Of a DNA stretch of 64,000 nt, positions 34,190 to 42,939 are shown one piece after another; position 1 is the stretch's first letter, and every line of letters begins with the position of its first letter. The notes under the pieces were generated by a model. It saw only the letters and a program-made list of their open reading frames with translations. It did no database searches and was not told the origin of the DNA. This stretch comes from Mogibacterium diversum_A. GTDB taxonomy: Bacteria > Bacillota > Clostridia > Peptostreptococcales > Anaerovoracaceae. A program made the translations under genes and the position numbers. The DNA is taken from positions 1 to 64,000 of the forward strand of contig NZ_CALIZG010000013.1 of the NCBI RefSeq assembly GCF_938028775.1, given 5' to 3'.

Positions 34190-35284
34190 ATGCTTAATAA
34201 GTCTAAGCTAGAGAGAGTTGTTGCAAAGATGAAAGAGCAGGATATGCCACAGATGATCATCACTGATCCAGTTAGCATCTTCTATATGCTCGACAAGTGG
34301 ATTATTCCTGGTGAGAGAATGCTCGCACTATACATCAATGTAAATGGAGATGTACAGCTTGTACTCAACAAGCTCTTCCCGCAGACAGAAGATCTTGGTG
34401 TACCGCTAACATATTATGACGATATCGAGGAGCCTGTTGGAATTCTAGCTAAGTTCATTGAGAAGGATAAGACTATTGGTATTGATAAGAACTGGCCAGC
34501 AAGATTCCTTCTTAAGCTTCAGGATTTAGGTGCTGGAAGCAAGTTCGTAAACGGATCTGTAATCGTTGATAAGGTTAGACAGATTAAGGACGAGCATGAG
34601 CGTCAGATTATGAGAGAGTCTGCAAAGAAGATCGACGAGGTTATGGATAAGCTTATTCCTTGGGTTGCGAAGGGCCTAACAGAGAGAGAGCTAAACGCTA
34701 AGTGCGTTGAGCTCTGCAAGGAAGTTGGATTCCAGGGTCTATCATTCGATCCTATCACAGCATACGGCAAGGGTGGAGCTGACCCACATCACGTAACTGA
34801 TGATAGCAAGGGTAAGTATGGAGACTCCGTAGTACTTGATATCGGTGGTATGTGGAATAACTACGCATCCGATACTACAAGAACAGTATTTATCGGAGAG
34901 ATTAACGACAGGCAGAGAGAAGTTTATAATGTTGTTCTTGAAGCTAACAAGAGAGGTATCGCTGCTGCTAAGCCTGGCAACAAGATGAGCGATGTCGATA
35001 AGGCTGCAAGAGACTATATCACAGAGAAGGGTTTTGGCGAGTATTTCACACATAGAACTGGTCACTCAATCGGACTTGAGGATCACGAGGTTGGTGACGT
35101 ATCTCTCGTAAATGACGAGATTATCGAGCCAGGACAGTGCTTCTCCGTAGAGCCTGGTATCTATCTATATGATGAAGGAATCGGTGTTCGTATCGAGGAC
35201 ATCCTGTACATCACAGAAGATGGATGCGAAGTACTAAACGGATATCCTAAGGAAGAGCCAATCGTTGTTCCTGCGGAGAAATAA
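34190..35284 (+). CDS. M24 family Xaa-Pro peptidase
   Basis: The 364-residue protein has a short creatinase-like N-terminal domain and the M24 catalytic domain with ligands in VVLDIGGMWNNYASDTTRT, HRTGHSIGLEDHE, SVEPGIYL and GVRIEDI. It is the PepQ/YpdF-like size, so it is an Xaa-Pro dipeptidase or short-form aminopeptidase P. It is translated from AUG with GGAGG upstream. It is probably co-transcribed with the following hydrolase gene (32 bases apart). Confidence 0.92.
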   Translation: MLNKSKLERVVAKMKEQDMPQMIITDPVSIFYMLDKWIIPGERMLALYINVNGDVQLVLNKLFPQTEDLGVPLTYYDDIEEPVGILAKFIEKDKTIGIDKNWPARFLLKLQDLGAGSKFVNGSVIVDKVRQIKDEHERQIMRESAKKIDEVMDKLIPWVAKGLTERELNAKCVELCKEVGFQGLSFDPITAYGKGGADPHHVTDDSKGKYGDSVVLDIGGMWNNYASDTTRTVFIGEINDRQREVYNVVLEANKRGIAAAKPGNKMSDVDKAARDYITEKGFGEYFTHRTGHSIGLEDHEVGDVSLVNDEIIEPGQCFSVEPGIYLYDEGIGVRIEDILYITEDGCEVLNGYPKEEPIVVPAEK

Positions 35285-35316
35285 AAATTCAATTAAATAA
35301 AGGGAGAGATCAATTA

Positions 35317-36210
35317 ATGGCAAAGGTTACAGAAGGTTATATGCCTTTTCTCGGTTTCGAAACTTATTACAGAGTCGTAGGCGAGAGAAAAGAAAATGGC
35401 AAAGCACCGCTCATCTGTTTGCACGGTGGACCTGGTTCAACACACAACTACTACGAGGTTCTAGACAATCTCGCAGATGATGATGATCGTCAGATCATCA
35501 TGTACGACCAGATTGGTTGCGGAAATTCATATCTAGATGGTCATAAGGAACTATGGACTCAGGATACGTGGCTAGATGAGCTAGAGGCTCTAAGAGAGCA
35601 CCTAGGACTAGACGAGTGCCATATCATCGGACAGTCATGGGGCGGTATGATGCAGATTGCATATGCTATCGAAAGAAAGCCTAAGGGTGTTAAGTCATTC
35701 GTTATTTCCAGTGGACATCCATCAAGCAGCCTCTGGGAGAAAGAAGGTCTAAGACGTATTAAGATGATGCCTCAGAATATGCAGGATGCAATCAATCACG
35801 CACTTGAGACTGGAGATTTCTCTGGAGAGGCTTATGATGAAGCGGTAGCTGAGTATATGCACAGATACTGTGACTACTGGATTGGTGAAGATGCACCAGA
35901 GTGCTGTACACGTCCTAAGAAGGCTGGCGGCGAGGCATACCTATACGGATGGGGTCCAAATGAATTCGCCCCTACAGGTTCGCTAAAGGACTTCGAGTAT
36001 GTTGATAGGCTAGGCGAGATTAAGATTCCTTCGCTAGTATGCAACGGAATCTCCGATCTCTGCTCACCGTTAATAGCTAAGACTATCGCAGATGGAATTC
36101 CAAACTCAGAGTGGATTCTCTGGGAGAATGCAAGACACACATGCTTCGTAGATAGGCATGATGATTACTGCAAAGTGCTCATCGAGTGGCTCAACAAGTA
36201 CGACAAGTAA
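35317..36210 (+). CDS. Proline iminopeptidase-like alpha/beta hydrolase
   Basis: The 297-residue protein has the alpha/beta hydrolase fold with an HGGPGSTHNYY oxyanion loop, the DQIGCGNS segment, the nucleophile elbow GQSWGGM and a late NARHTCFVDRH with the catalytic His. This matches the S33 proline iminopeptidase branch, which releases N-terminal proline from peptides. Beside two Xaa-Pro peptidases it completes a set that can take proline-containing peptides apart. The specificity is inferred from the motifs and context. GGGAGAG precedes ATG 35317. Confidence 0.9.
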   Translation: MAKVTEGYMPFLGFETYYRVVGERKENGKAPLICLHGGPGSTHNYYEVLDNLADDDDRQIIMYDQIGCGNSYLDGHKELWTQDTWLDELEALREHLGLDECHIIGQSWGGMMQIAYAIERKPKGVKSFVISSGHPSSSLWEKEGLRRIKMMPQNMQDAINHALETGDFSGEAYDEAVAEYMHRYCDYWIGEDAPECCTRPKKAGGEAYLYGWGPNEFAPTGSLKDFEYVDRLGEIKIPSLVCNGISDLCSPLIAKTIADGIPNSEWILWENARHTCFVDRHDDYCKVLIEWLNKYDK

Positions 36211-36316
36211 TCGGCAACCCCGAATTGATTGGTGATTTGTCAGTGTGTAAATAATTGCAAAACAAAAGCGCAGCATTAGAAGATGCAAGTAAGGAATTTT
36301 AATGCATTAAAAAAAT

Positions 36317-36353
36317 CGGTATAGTTTCGGAGAAATCCGGCTATGCCGTTTTT
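36317..36353 (+). terminator. Terminator of the peptidase cluster
   Basis: CGGTATAG (36317-36324) pairs with CTATGCCG (36341-36348, one G-T pair) around a structured interior, and TTTTTC follows. Confidence 0.75.
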
Positions 36354-36370
36354 CTTTGCTTGTAGTCAGG

Positions 36371-36390
36371 TAACTGCATCAATGCAGTTA
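36371..36390. promoter_or_regulatory. Perfect 9-base dyad upstream of the restriction operon
   Basis: TAACTGCAT and ATGCAGTTA flank CA. It lies about 170 bases before the XRE regulator start. A second dyad GGAGGA/TCCTCC (36440-36461) and a TATAAT (36513-36518) lie between. Either dyad could be an operator of the XRE regulator or mark the island boundary. The rest of the gap 36211-36557 shows no gene. Confidence 0.4.
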
Positions 36391-36557
36391 TAGACGATTC
36401 GGATTCTCTTATCCACTGGTGATTAGGAGATTGTTTGACGGAGGAAAATAAAAAATCCTCCAACAAAAATGTCTTGAAGGAATGGATGCTATAAAATTTC
36501 ATATTTATTTGGTATAATAACGCTATATTAATGACCTGGAAACGAAAAGGAGATGAT

Positions 36558-36785
36558 ATGGGTTTTCCTGAAGAAATAAAAAGAATTAGACAGCGTTCAT
36601 TCCTCACACAGCAGGATTTCGCAAAGAAAATCGGTGTGGCTTTTTCTACTGTAAATCGTTGGGAGTCAGGACGCGCAAAGCCAAACTTAAAGGCAATGAA
36701 AAGCATAAATGCGTTTTGCTTAGAGAATAACATTCCGTATGAAACGATAGAGGAAGCTTGGCTTAACTACAAAATAGAGAAATAG
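36558..36785 (+). CDS. XRE-family helix-turn-helix regulator of the type I restriction operon
   Basis: The 75-residue protein is a single Cro/C1-type helix-turn-helix (residues about 5-60; LTQQDFAKKIG then STVNRWESGRAKP). ATG 36558 lies 5 bases after AAGGAG; an upstream in-frame ATG at 36531 would add nine residues without a binding site. It is 15 bases from hsdM, so it is the first gene of the operon and probably represses its own transcription, limiting restriction until methylation has occurred (inference). Small controller proteins are common in type II systems but less usual for type I. Confidence 0.88.
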   Translation: MGFPEEIKRIRQRSFLTQQDFAKKIGVAFSTVNRWESGRAKPNLKAMKSINAFCLENNIPYETIEEAWLNYKIEK

Positions 36786-36800
36786 AGGAGCAATACTGCT

Positions 36801-38540
36801 ATGACAGATAAAGAATTGAAAGAGTTAAAAGACACACTATGGCATTCTGCAGATGTTCTTCGTGCCAGTGCTCATTTAGCTGCAAATAAATATGGACAGC
36901 CTATATTGGGGCTTATATTCCTTAGATATGCAGATATTTTATACAAACAGCATAAGGGAGAAATTGAAGCTGCATATAATCATCTTGAAGGTGGACGTAT
37001 GGAAAAATCCATCAAAGAAATCTCTATCGAAAAGTGTGGTTTCTATCTTCCAGAATGTGCTTATTATGACTTCATCAATGATGCACCGGACGATGCAAAC
37101 AAGGCTGCCCTCGTTAAGAAAGCTATGGAAGCCATTGAAGATGAGAATCCTAAAATGAATGGTGTACTTCCAAAAGAAGTTTACTCTCAGTTAGTACCGG
37201 AAGAAGAGCCGGAACTTCTCTCTAATATCGTACGTATTTTCAAGGATATTCCAGAAAATAGCACAATTGATATCTTTGGTGAAATCTATGAGTATTTCTT
37301 AGGTAACTTTGCACTTGCAGAAGGTAAGGATGGTGGAACATTCTATACGCCTGCAACTGTTGTTAGATATATGGTTGAAGTATTGAATCCACAGCCGGGT
37401 GAAAAGAAGTTCTTAGATCCGGCCTGCGGTTCTGGCGGTATGTTCGTACAGGCTGCACGATACATGCATAATCATAATGCCAGTGAAAGCGATCAGATGA
37501 CGTTCCGTTGTTATGGTGTGGAAAAAGAACCGGATACTGTAAAACTTGCTAAAATGAACCTTCTTCTTAATAATGTCCGTGGCGATATAACAAAAGCTAA
37601 CTCATTCTATTCTGATCCGTATAACGCATTTGGTCGGTTTGATTATGTAATGGCTAATCCTCCGTTTAACGTAGATGAAGTTGTGATTGAGAGGGTTTCT
37701 GACGATGCGCGTTTCAATACCTATGGTGTGCCAAGAAACAAAAGCAAATCAACTAAGAAGAAATCAGATAAGAAAGAAACTGTACCTAACGCAAACTATT
37801 TGTGGATTGGCTACTTCGCTACTGCCTTAAACGAAAATGGCAAGGCCGCACTTGTTATGGCTAACTCTGCTTCTGATGCATCCGGTTCAGAATACGACAT
37901 TAGAAAGAAAATGATTGAAGAAGGCATCCTCTCACAGATGGTAACTTTACCTTCTAATATGTTCTCATCAGTTACCCTTCCTGTAACACTTTGGTTCTTT
38001 GATAAGCAGAAGCCAAACAGTGATAAGAAAAATGAAATCTTATTTATTGATGCAAGAAATGTGTTCACACAGGTAGACAGAGCACATAGAAAGTTTTCCG
38101 ATGAGCAGATTAAGAACCTTGGCGTTATCACAAAGCTCTATCATGGCGATACACAGGCACTTGTTGACTTGCTTGATGAATACAAAACAGAACTTGCGAA
38201 TGCACCAGAAACTTCTGATGATAAGGAGGTACTTACAAAAGCATATTGGCAGTCACAGATTGACTGGTTAACAGAAAGATTTCCGGATGGCGTATATACC
38301 GATGTTATCGGTCTTTGTAAAGTTGCTCCTATGGACGGAGAAGACGGAATCATTGACCAGGACTATTCTCTTAATGCAGGTCGTTATGTTGGTGTAGTGA
38401 TTGAAGACGATGGTTTAACTCAAGAAGAATTTAAAGATGAAATGTATTCTTTAAATGCAGAGTTTACTAAATTAAGTGCCGAGGCAAAATCCTTGGAAGA
38501 ACTCATCGCAAATAATCTGAAAGGATTGTTGGGTGAGTGA
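36801..38540 (+). CDS. hsdM: Type I restriction-modification methyltransferase subunit
   Basis: HsdM methylates adenine in the site recognised by HsdS and is needed for both modification and restriction. The N-terminal helical domain (about residues 1-150) is followed by the AdoMet-binding motif DPACGSGGMFV (residues 206-216) and the catalytic NPPF (286-289). The 579-residue length is normal. The frame ends at 38540, adjacent to the hsdS start. The codon use and AT-rich base composition of the whole operon differ from the housekeeping genes, which fits horizontal transfer. Confidence 0.96.
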   Translation: MTDKELKELKDTLWHSADVLRASAHLAANKYGQPILGLIFLRYADILYKQHKGEIEAAYNHLEGGRMEKSIKEISIEKCGFYLPECAYYDFINDAPDDANKAALVKKAMEAIEDENPKMNGVLPKEVYSQLVPEEEPELLSNIVRIFKDIPENSTIDIFGEIYEYFLGNFALAEGKDGGTFYTPATVVRYMVEVLNPQPGEKKFLDPACGSGGMFVQAARYMHNHNASESDQMTFRCYGVEKEPDTVKLAKMNLLLNNVRGDITKANSFYSDPYNAFGRFDYVMANPPFNVDEVVIERVSDDARFNTYGVPRNKSKSTKKKSDKKETVPNANYLWIGYFATALNENGKAALVMANSASDASGSEYDIRKKMIEEGILSQMVTLPSNMFSSVTLPVTLWFFDKQKPNSDKKNEILFIDARNVFTQVDRAHRKFSDEQIKNLGVITKLYHGDTQALVDLLDEYKTELANAPETSDDKEVLTKAYWQSQIDWLTERFPDGVYTDVIGLCKVAPMDGEDGIIDQDYSLNAGRYVGVVIEDDGLTQEEFKDEMYSLNAEFTKLSAEAKSLEELIANNLKGLLGE

Positions 38541-38541
38541 G

Positions 38542-39678
38542 ATGGAATATGTGAAATTGGGGAATATTGCAAAATTTCGTTATGGAAAGATGCCTGATAA
38601 AGATAAGTTTCTTGACGATGGATATCCTGTTTTCAGCGGATATAGAATAACAGGATATTATAGTGAATATATGGTTGAAAATCCGACTTTAATTGTGGTA
38701 GCAAGAGGAGTTGGAGGTACAGGGGATGTAAAAATTTCACCGCCAAAATCTTATATCACGAATCTATCTATCATTGTTGATCTTGATGAAAGTGTTGCAG
38801 ATATGCGTTACCTATATTATCAATTTGTTTGCAATAATTTGAGATACTTGGATACGGGGGCGGCTCAATCACAAATCACAATAAATAATTTATCAAAACA
38901 CAAAGCTTTACTACCAAGACTTGTTATTCAAAAAAAGATTTCATCGATATTGACAACTTACGACAACCTAATCGAAAACAACAACAAGCGTATTCGCATC
39001 TTAGAGCAAATGGCCGAAAATCTCTACAAGGAATGGTTTGTAAGATTCCGTTTTCCGGGGTTTGAAAATACAAAATTTACAGATGGTATTCCTTCGGATT
39101 GGCAGATATTAAGAATGAGTGACTTCTGCTATGTTACTGACGGAACTCATGATACCCCAAAACCTATAAACGATGGTGGTGTTCCATTGGTAACAGGAAA
39201 ATGCATCAAAAACGGATTTATCGATTTTAATGAACCATATAATATTAGTTATCAAGATCATGAATCAATCTCCAAAAGAAGTGGTTTGCAGACAGGGGAT
39301 ATTCTTTTCAGTAACATTGGAACTGTCGGTACTACATGTTTTGTAAATTATGATAGAGAATTCAGTGTAAAAAATGTCATTATTTTCAAACCCGGTAATA
39401 TAAAGGTTTCAAATTTTTTATATTCGTGGCTGAATTCTGATTCAATTCAAGCGATATTTGCAACACAAACCAATGGAGCATCGCAACAATTTGTGGGCTT
39501 GAATTTTATGAGAAGGTTCAAAATTTTAGTTCCAAACGAGAATGTATTAGATTTATATTCAGATAGAATCAAATCTATACGGACTGAGATAGTTAAATTG
39601 CATGATATTAATGAGAATTTGACTAAGCAACGAGATATGCTATTACCACGCTTAATGCGCGGAAAACTTGAAGTTTAA
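38542..39678 (+). CDS. hsdS: Type I restriction-modification specificity subunit
   Basis: HsdS chooses the bipartite target sequence. Two target recognition domains (about residues 1-140 and 185-330) alternate with two conserved helical spacers: the central one (about 140-180, with NLIENNNKRI and LYKEWFVRFRFPG) and the C-terminal one (KQRDMLLPRLMRGK). About 378 residues is usual. ATG 38542 is chosen; GTG 38533, which overlaps the hsdM end, would add three residues. Only one hsdS copy is present, with no recombinase or inverted copies, so no sign of phase variation. Confidence 0.93.
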   Translation: MEYVKLGNIAKFRYGKMPDKDKFLDDGYPVFSGYRITGYYSEYMVENPTLIVVARGVGGTGDVKISPPKSYITNLSIIVDLDESVADMRYLYYQFVCNNLRYLDTGAAQSQITINNLSKHKALLPRLVIQKKISSILTTYDNLIENNNKRIRILEQMAENLYKEWFVRFRFPGFENTKFTDGIPSDWQILRMSDFCYVTDGTHDTPKPINDGGVPLVTGKCIKNGFIDFNEPYNISYQDHESISKRSGLQTGDILFSNIGTVGTTCFVNYDREFSVKNVIIFKPGNIKVSNFLYSWLNSDSIQAIFATQTNGASQQFVGLNFMRRFKILVPNENVLDLYSDRIKSIRTEIVKLHDINENLTKQRDMLLPRLMRGKLEV

Positions 39679-39690
39679 GGAGATGTTCAT

Positions 39691-42600
39691 ATGCATAATT
39701 TTATATCTGAAGGCGATATAGAACAGGCCATACTTTCAAAATTAAAAGCTGAGCCATTTAAATATGATATCCTCGTTTGCGATGCTGATCCAAGTAAGCG
39801 TGATGACTTGAACGATGGTACAGGAAGAAGTTCTAAGAAAGAATGTGTTCTTCCCGATGTTATGATGTCTTCTCTTAAGCGTATTAATCCAGCTATCAAA
39901 GAAGATAAAATTAAGGAGATAGTAAAGACACTAAGGCAAGATTATACGGGAACAGACATCATAGATACAAACTACAAATTATATAGACAAATTCGAAACG
40001 ATATAAAAATCACCGTTCACAGAAACGGAAAAGATGACTTTGATTTTGTAAAGCTAATCGATTTTGAGCATCCTGAGAACAACACTTTCACAGCAGTTTC
40101 TCAGATGTGGATTCAGGGGAAGGTCTACTACAGAAGACCGGATATCCTTATCTTCATCAATGGTATGCCCCTTGTGTTTATCGAACTAAAAAATAGCATT
40201 GTTAAGATTGAAGAAGCTTACAACAAGAATCTGAAAGATTACATGCGAGATATTCCGAATCTATTTGCATTTAATCAAATTTGTGTGCTCTCAAATGGTT
40301 TGGAGACGAAGCTTGGTACATTTAATGCGACCTATGACTATTTCTTTGAATGGCTCAAGGTTGATAGCGAAAAGGAAAATTTGGACAGAGAAGCTATTAG
40401 CTCAGCTGAAAATGTAAAAGATAGTTCTGTAAGATACTTTGTAGATGGTCTATTAAAAAAGGATAGATTGATTGATTATATTGAAAACTTCATTCTCTTT
40501 GAAAACCAGAGAACCAAGATTATCGCTAAGAACCACCAGTATTTAGGGGTTAATAACCTGATGGAATCTGTGAAAAACAGAAAAGAATTGAACGGTAAGC
40601 TCGGTGTTTTCTGGCATACACAGGGTTCGGGCAAATCCTATTCTATGGTTATGTTTGCGCGTAAAGTGAAACGTAAGATTCAAGGTAATTTCTCTTTTCT
40701 CGTTATTACAGACCGTGAAGATTTAGATACACAGATTCATAAGAATTTTGTGCGTACAGAGGTTATTGGTTCTAAAGAAGAATGTCAGCCAAAGGACAGC
40801 AAGCAGTTAAGAGATTTCTTGACTACGAATAAGGCGTTTATCTTCACGCTGATTCATAAGTTCAGATATGATAAGACAAAGAAATATCCAGTGCTTTCTA
40901 CTCGTGACGATATTATTGTCCTTGTTGATGAAGCACATAGAACGCAATATAAGGATTTAGCAGAGAATATGAGAACTGCACTTCCGAATGCTAACTTTGT
41001 TGCATTTACCGGAACACCTCTTCTTGGCACAAAACGTCTTACAAATCAGTGGTTTGGAGATTATGTATCAGAGTATAATTTTGCCCAGTCTGTTGAAGAC
41101 GGCTCTACAGTACCTTTATTCTATTCCAGGCGAGTTCCGGAAGTTGGGCTTGAGAACGATTTCCTTGACGATGACCTTGTGGATATTATTGAAGAAGAAA
41201 ATCTTAACGAAGATGAAACGCGTCTCCTAGAGAATGCGTCTTCACGTATCCTTGAAGTTATCAAGAGAGATGATCGCCTAGATAAAGTGGCGCAGGACAT
41301 AGCTTGTCATTTTCCGAGACGTGGGTTCCTTGGAAAAGGAATGGTTATATCTGTCGATAAGTACACTGTTGTCAAAATGTATGACAAAGTTCAGCATTAC
41401 TGGGCTATAGAAAAGCAGAATATCATGAAAGAGCGAAACAAAGCTTCTACCAAAGAAGAATGTGATCAGCTCACTCGCATTCTTGCTTATATGAATAAGG
41501 TTGAAATGGCTGTTATCATTTCAGAGGAAAATGATGAAGAAACCAAGTTTGTGAAGCAAGGTCTAAAGATATCTGAGCATCGTGCAAAGATGAAAGAAAT
41601 CACACCGGACGGCAGAGATATTGAGGATAGATTCAAAGATCCTAATGACTCACTGCAGCTCGTATTCGTGTGTGCTATGTGGCTAACAGGATTTGATGTA
41701 AAGAACTTATCTACACTTTATCTTGATAAACCAATGAAAGGCCACACGCTGATGCAGGCGATTGCTCGTGCTAACAGAGTGTATCCTGGAAAACCTGCCG
41801 GAATTATCGTTGATTATGTAAATGTATTTAAATACATGAAGAAGGCATTAACTGAATATGCGACTGGTGATGACGGCACAGACTTCCCTGCAAAAGATAT
41901 TGATCAGCTAATAGGTTATATTGACGGCACTATTGATGAGGCGGATTCTTTCCTAATGTCATTGAACATCGAACTAGAAAAGATAATTGCTGACTCTAAT
42001 ACACTGGATAAACTGGATGCATTAAGAAGTGCTTATGACACTATCGTTGCAAAAGATGATAATAAAGAGAAGTTCAAAGTTATCCTTAACACGTTGACAA
42101 ATCTCTATGAAGCATCAAAGCCGGAAATTTTCGAGAAGAATTGGAGCAATGATAAGTTTGCACCACTTGTGTATCTACACGGACTTTTATATCACACTAT
42201 TGATGATGAAAAAGTAGCTAGTGCTAGACAGAAAATGAATCAGGTATTAGATGGTAGTGTTACTGCAAGTCAAGATTTCGTTAATTGTGTGCGCGAGGAA
42301 CCTGCAAAGTACATGATAAAAGGCACAAAGGCTATTGATCTTTCTAAGGTTGATGTTGAGCAATTGAGAAAAGAAATCAAGGTTGCTGAGTATAAAGCTA
42401 TTGAGATTAACGACTTGAAGGAATACATTGAACAAGCACTCGAACAGATGCTTAATAGAAACTGTACGAGAACCAAGTTCTCAGAACGTTTTAAGCGCAT
42501 CATTGATTCCTATAACGCAGGTGGTACTGAAAATGAGGATTATTACGAGCAACTTGTAAAACTTCTTGAAGAACTTCGTCAAGAGGATAATCGTGCTAAT

Positions 42601-42927
42601 ACAGAAGGTCTTACTGAAGAGGAATTAGAGATTTACGATTTACTGATTGCAGGAAAGAAATTAACACAAGCTGAAGAACAAAAAGTAAAACTCTCAGCTA
42701 AGAATCTTTATAAGAAGCTAGTCGATAATCGTAGTAGTCTTCTGGTAGTAGATTGGTACAAGGATGAACAGCCACGTGCCAAATTGAAATATGAGGTTGA
42801 GCTATCGCTGAATGATGATCTGCCTGAAAGTTATGATAAAGCAGCGTTTGATTCTAAGGTATCCTTGCTTATGAATCATTTTGTGGATATGGCGGTTCAA
42901 GGATATGGTTGGATTGGTGCTGCGTAA
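39691..42927 (+). CDS. hsdR: Type I restriction endonuclease subunit R
   Basis: HsdR translocates DNA with ATP and cleaves unmethylated DNA far from the site. The N-terminal PD-(D/E)xK nuclease is seen around residues 150-170 (RRPDILIF, then VFIELKNS). The helicase motor has Walker A GSGKS (about 312-316), DEAH (413-416) and TGTPL, with motif VI further on (QAIARANRVYPGK). The 1078-residue length is standard and the frame is intact. It starts 12 bases after hsdS with AAGGAG upstream, and its end overlaps the binding site of the next gene. Confidence 0.96.
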   Translation: MHNFISEGDIEQAILSKLKAEPFKYDILVCDADPSKRDDLNDGTGRSSKKECVLPDVMMSSLKRINPAIKEDKIKEIVKTLRQDYTGTDIIDTNYKLYRQIRNDIKITVHRNGKDDFDFVKLIDFEHPENNTFTAVSQMWIQGKVYYRRPDILIFINGMPLVFIELKNSIVKIEEAYNKNLKDYMRDIPNLFAFNQICVLSNGLETKLGTFNATYDYFFEWLKVDSEKENLDREAISSAENVKDSSVRYFVDGLLKKDRLIDYIENFILFENQRTKIIAKNHQYLGVNNLMESVKNRKELNGKLGVFWHTQGSGKSYSMVMFARKVKRKIQGNFSFLVITDREDLDTQIHKNFVRTEVIGSKEECQPKDSKQLRDFLTTNKAFIFTLIHKFRYDKTKKYPVLSTRDDIIVLVDEAHRTQYKDLAENMRTALPNANFVAFTGTPLLGTKRLTNQWFGDYVSEYNFAQSVEDGSTVPLFYSRRVPEVGLENDFLDDDLVDIIEEENLNEDETRLLENASSRILEVIKRDDRLDKVAQDIACHFPRRGFLGKGMVISVDKYTVVKMYDKVQHYWAIEKQNIMKERNKASTKEECDQLTRILAYMNKVEMAVIISEENDEETKFVKQGLKISEHRAKMKEITPDGRDIEDRFKDPNDSLQLVFVCAMWLTGFDVKNLSTLYLDKPMKGHTLMQAIARANRVYPGKPAGIIVDYVNVFKYMKKALTEYATGDDGTDFPAKDIDQLIGYIDGTIDEADSFLMSLNIELEKIIADSNTLDKLDALRSAYDTIVAKDDNKEKFKVILNTLTNLYEASKPEIFEKNWSNDKFAPLVYLHGLLYHTIDDEKVASARQKMNQVLDGSVTASQDFVNCVREEPAKYMIKGTKAIDLSKVDVEQLRKEIKVAEYKAIEINDLKEYIEQALEQMLNRNCTRTKFSERFKRIIDSYNAGGTENEDYYEQLVKLLEELRQEDNRANTEGLTEEELEIYDLLIAGKKLTQAEEQKVKLSAKNLYKKLVDNRSSLLVVDWYKDEQPRAKLKYEVELSLNDDLPESYDKAAFDSKVSLLMNHFVDMAVQGYGWIGAA

Positions 42928-42939
42928 GGAGGTTAAATC

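Noticed and set aside
38542..39678. Phase-variable hsdS
   Set aside because: There is one specificity gene, no second truncated copy, no inverted repeats and no recombinase in the operon.
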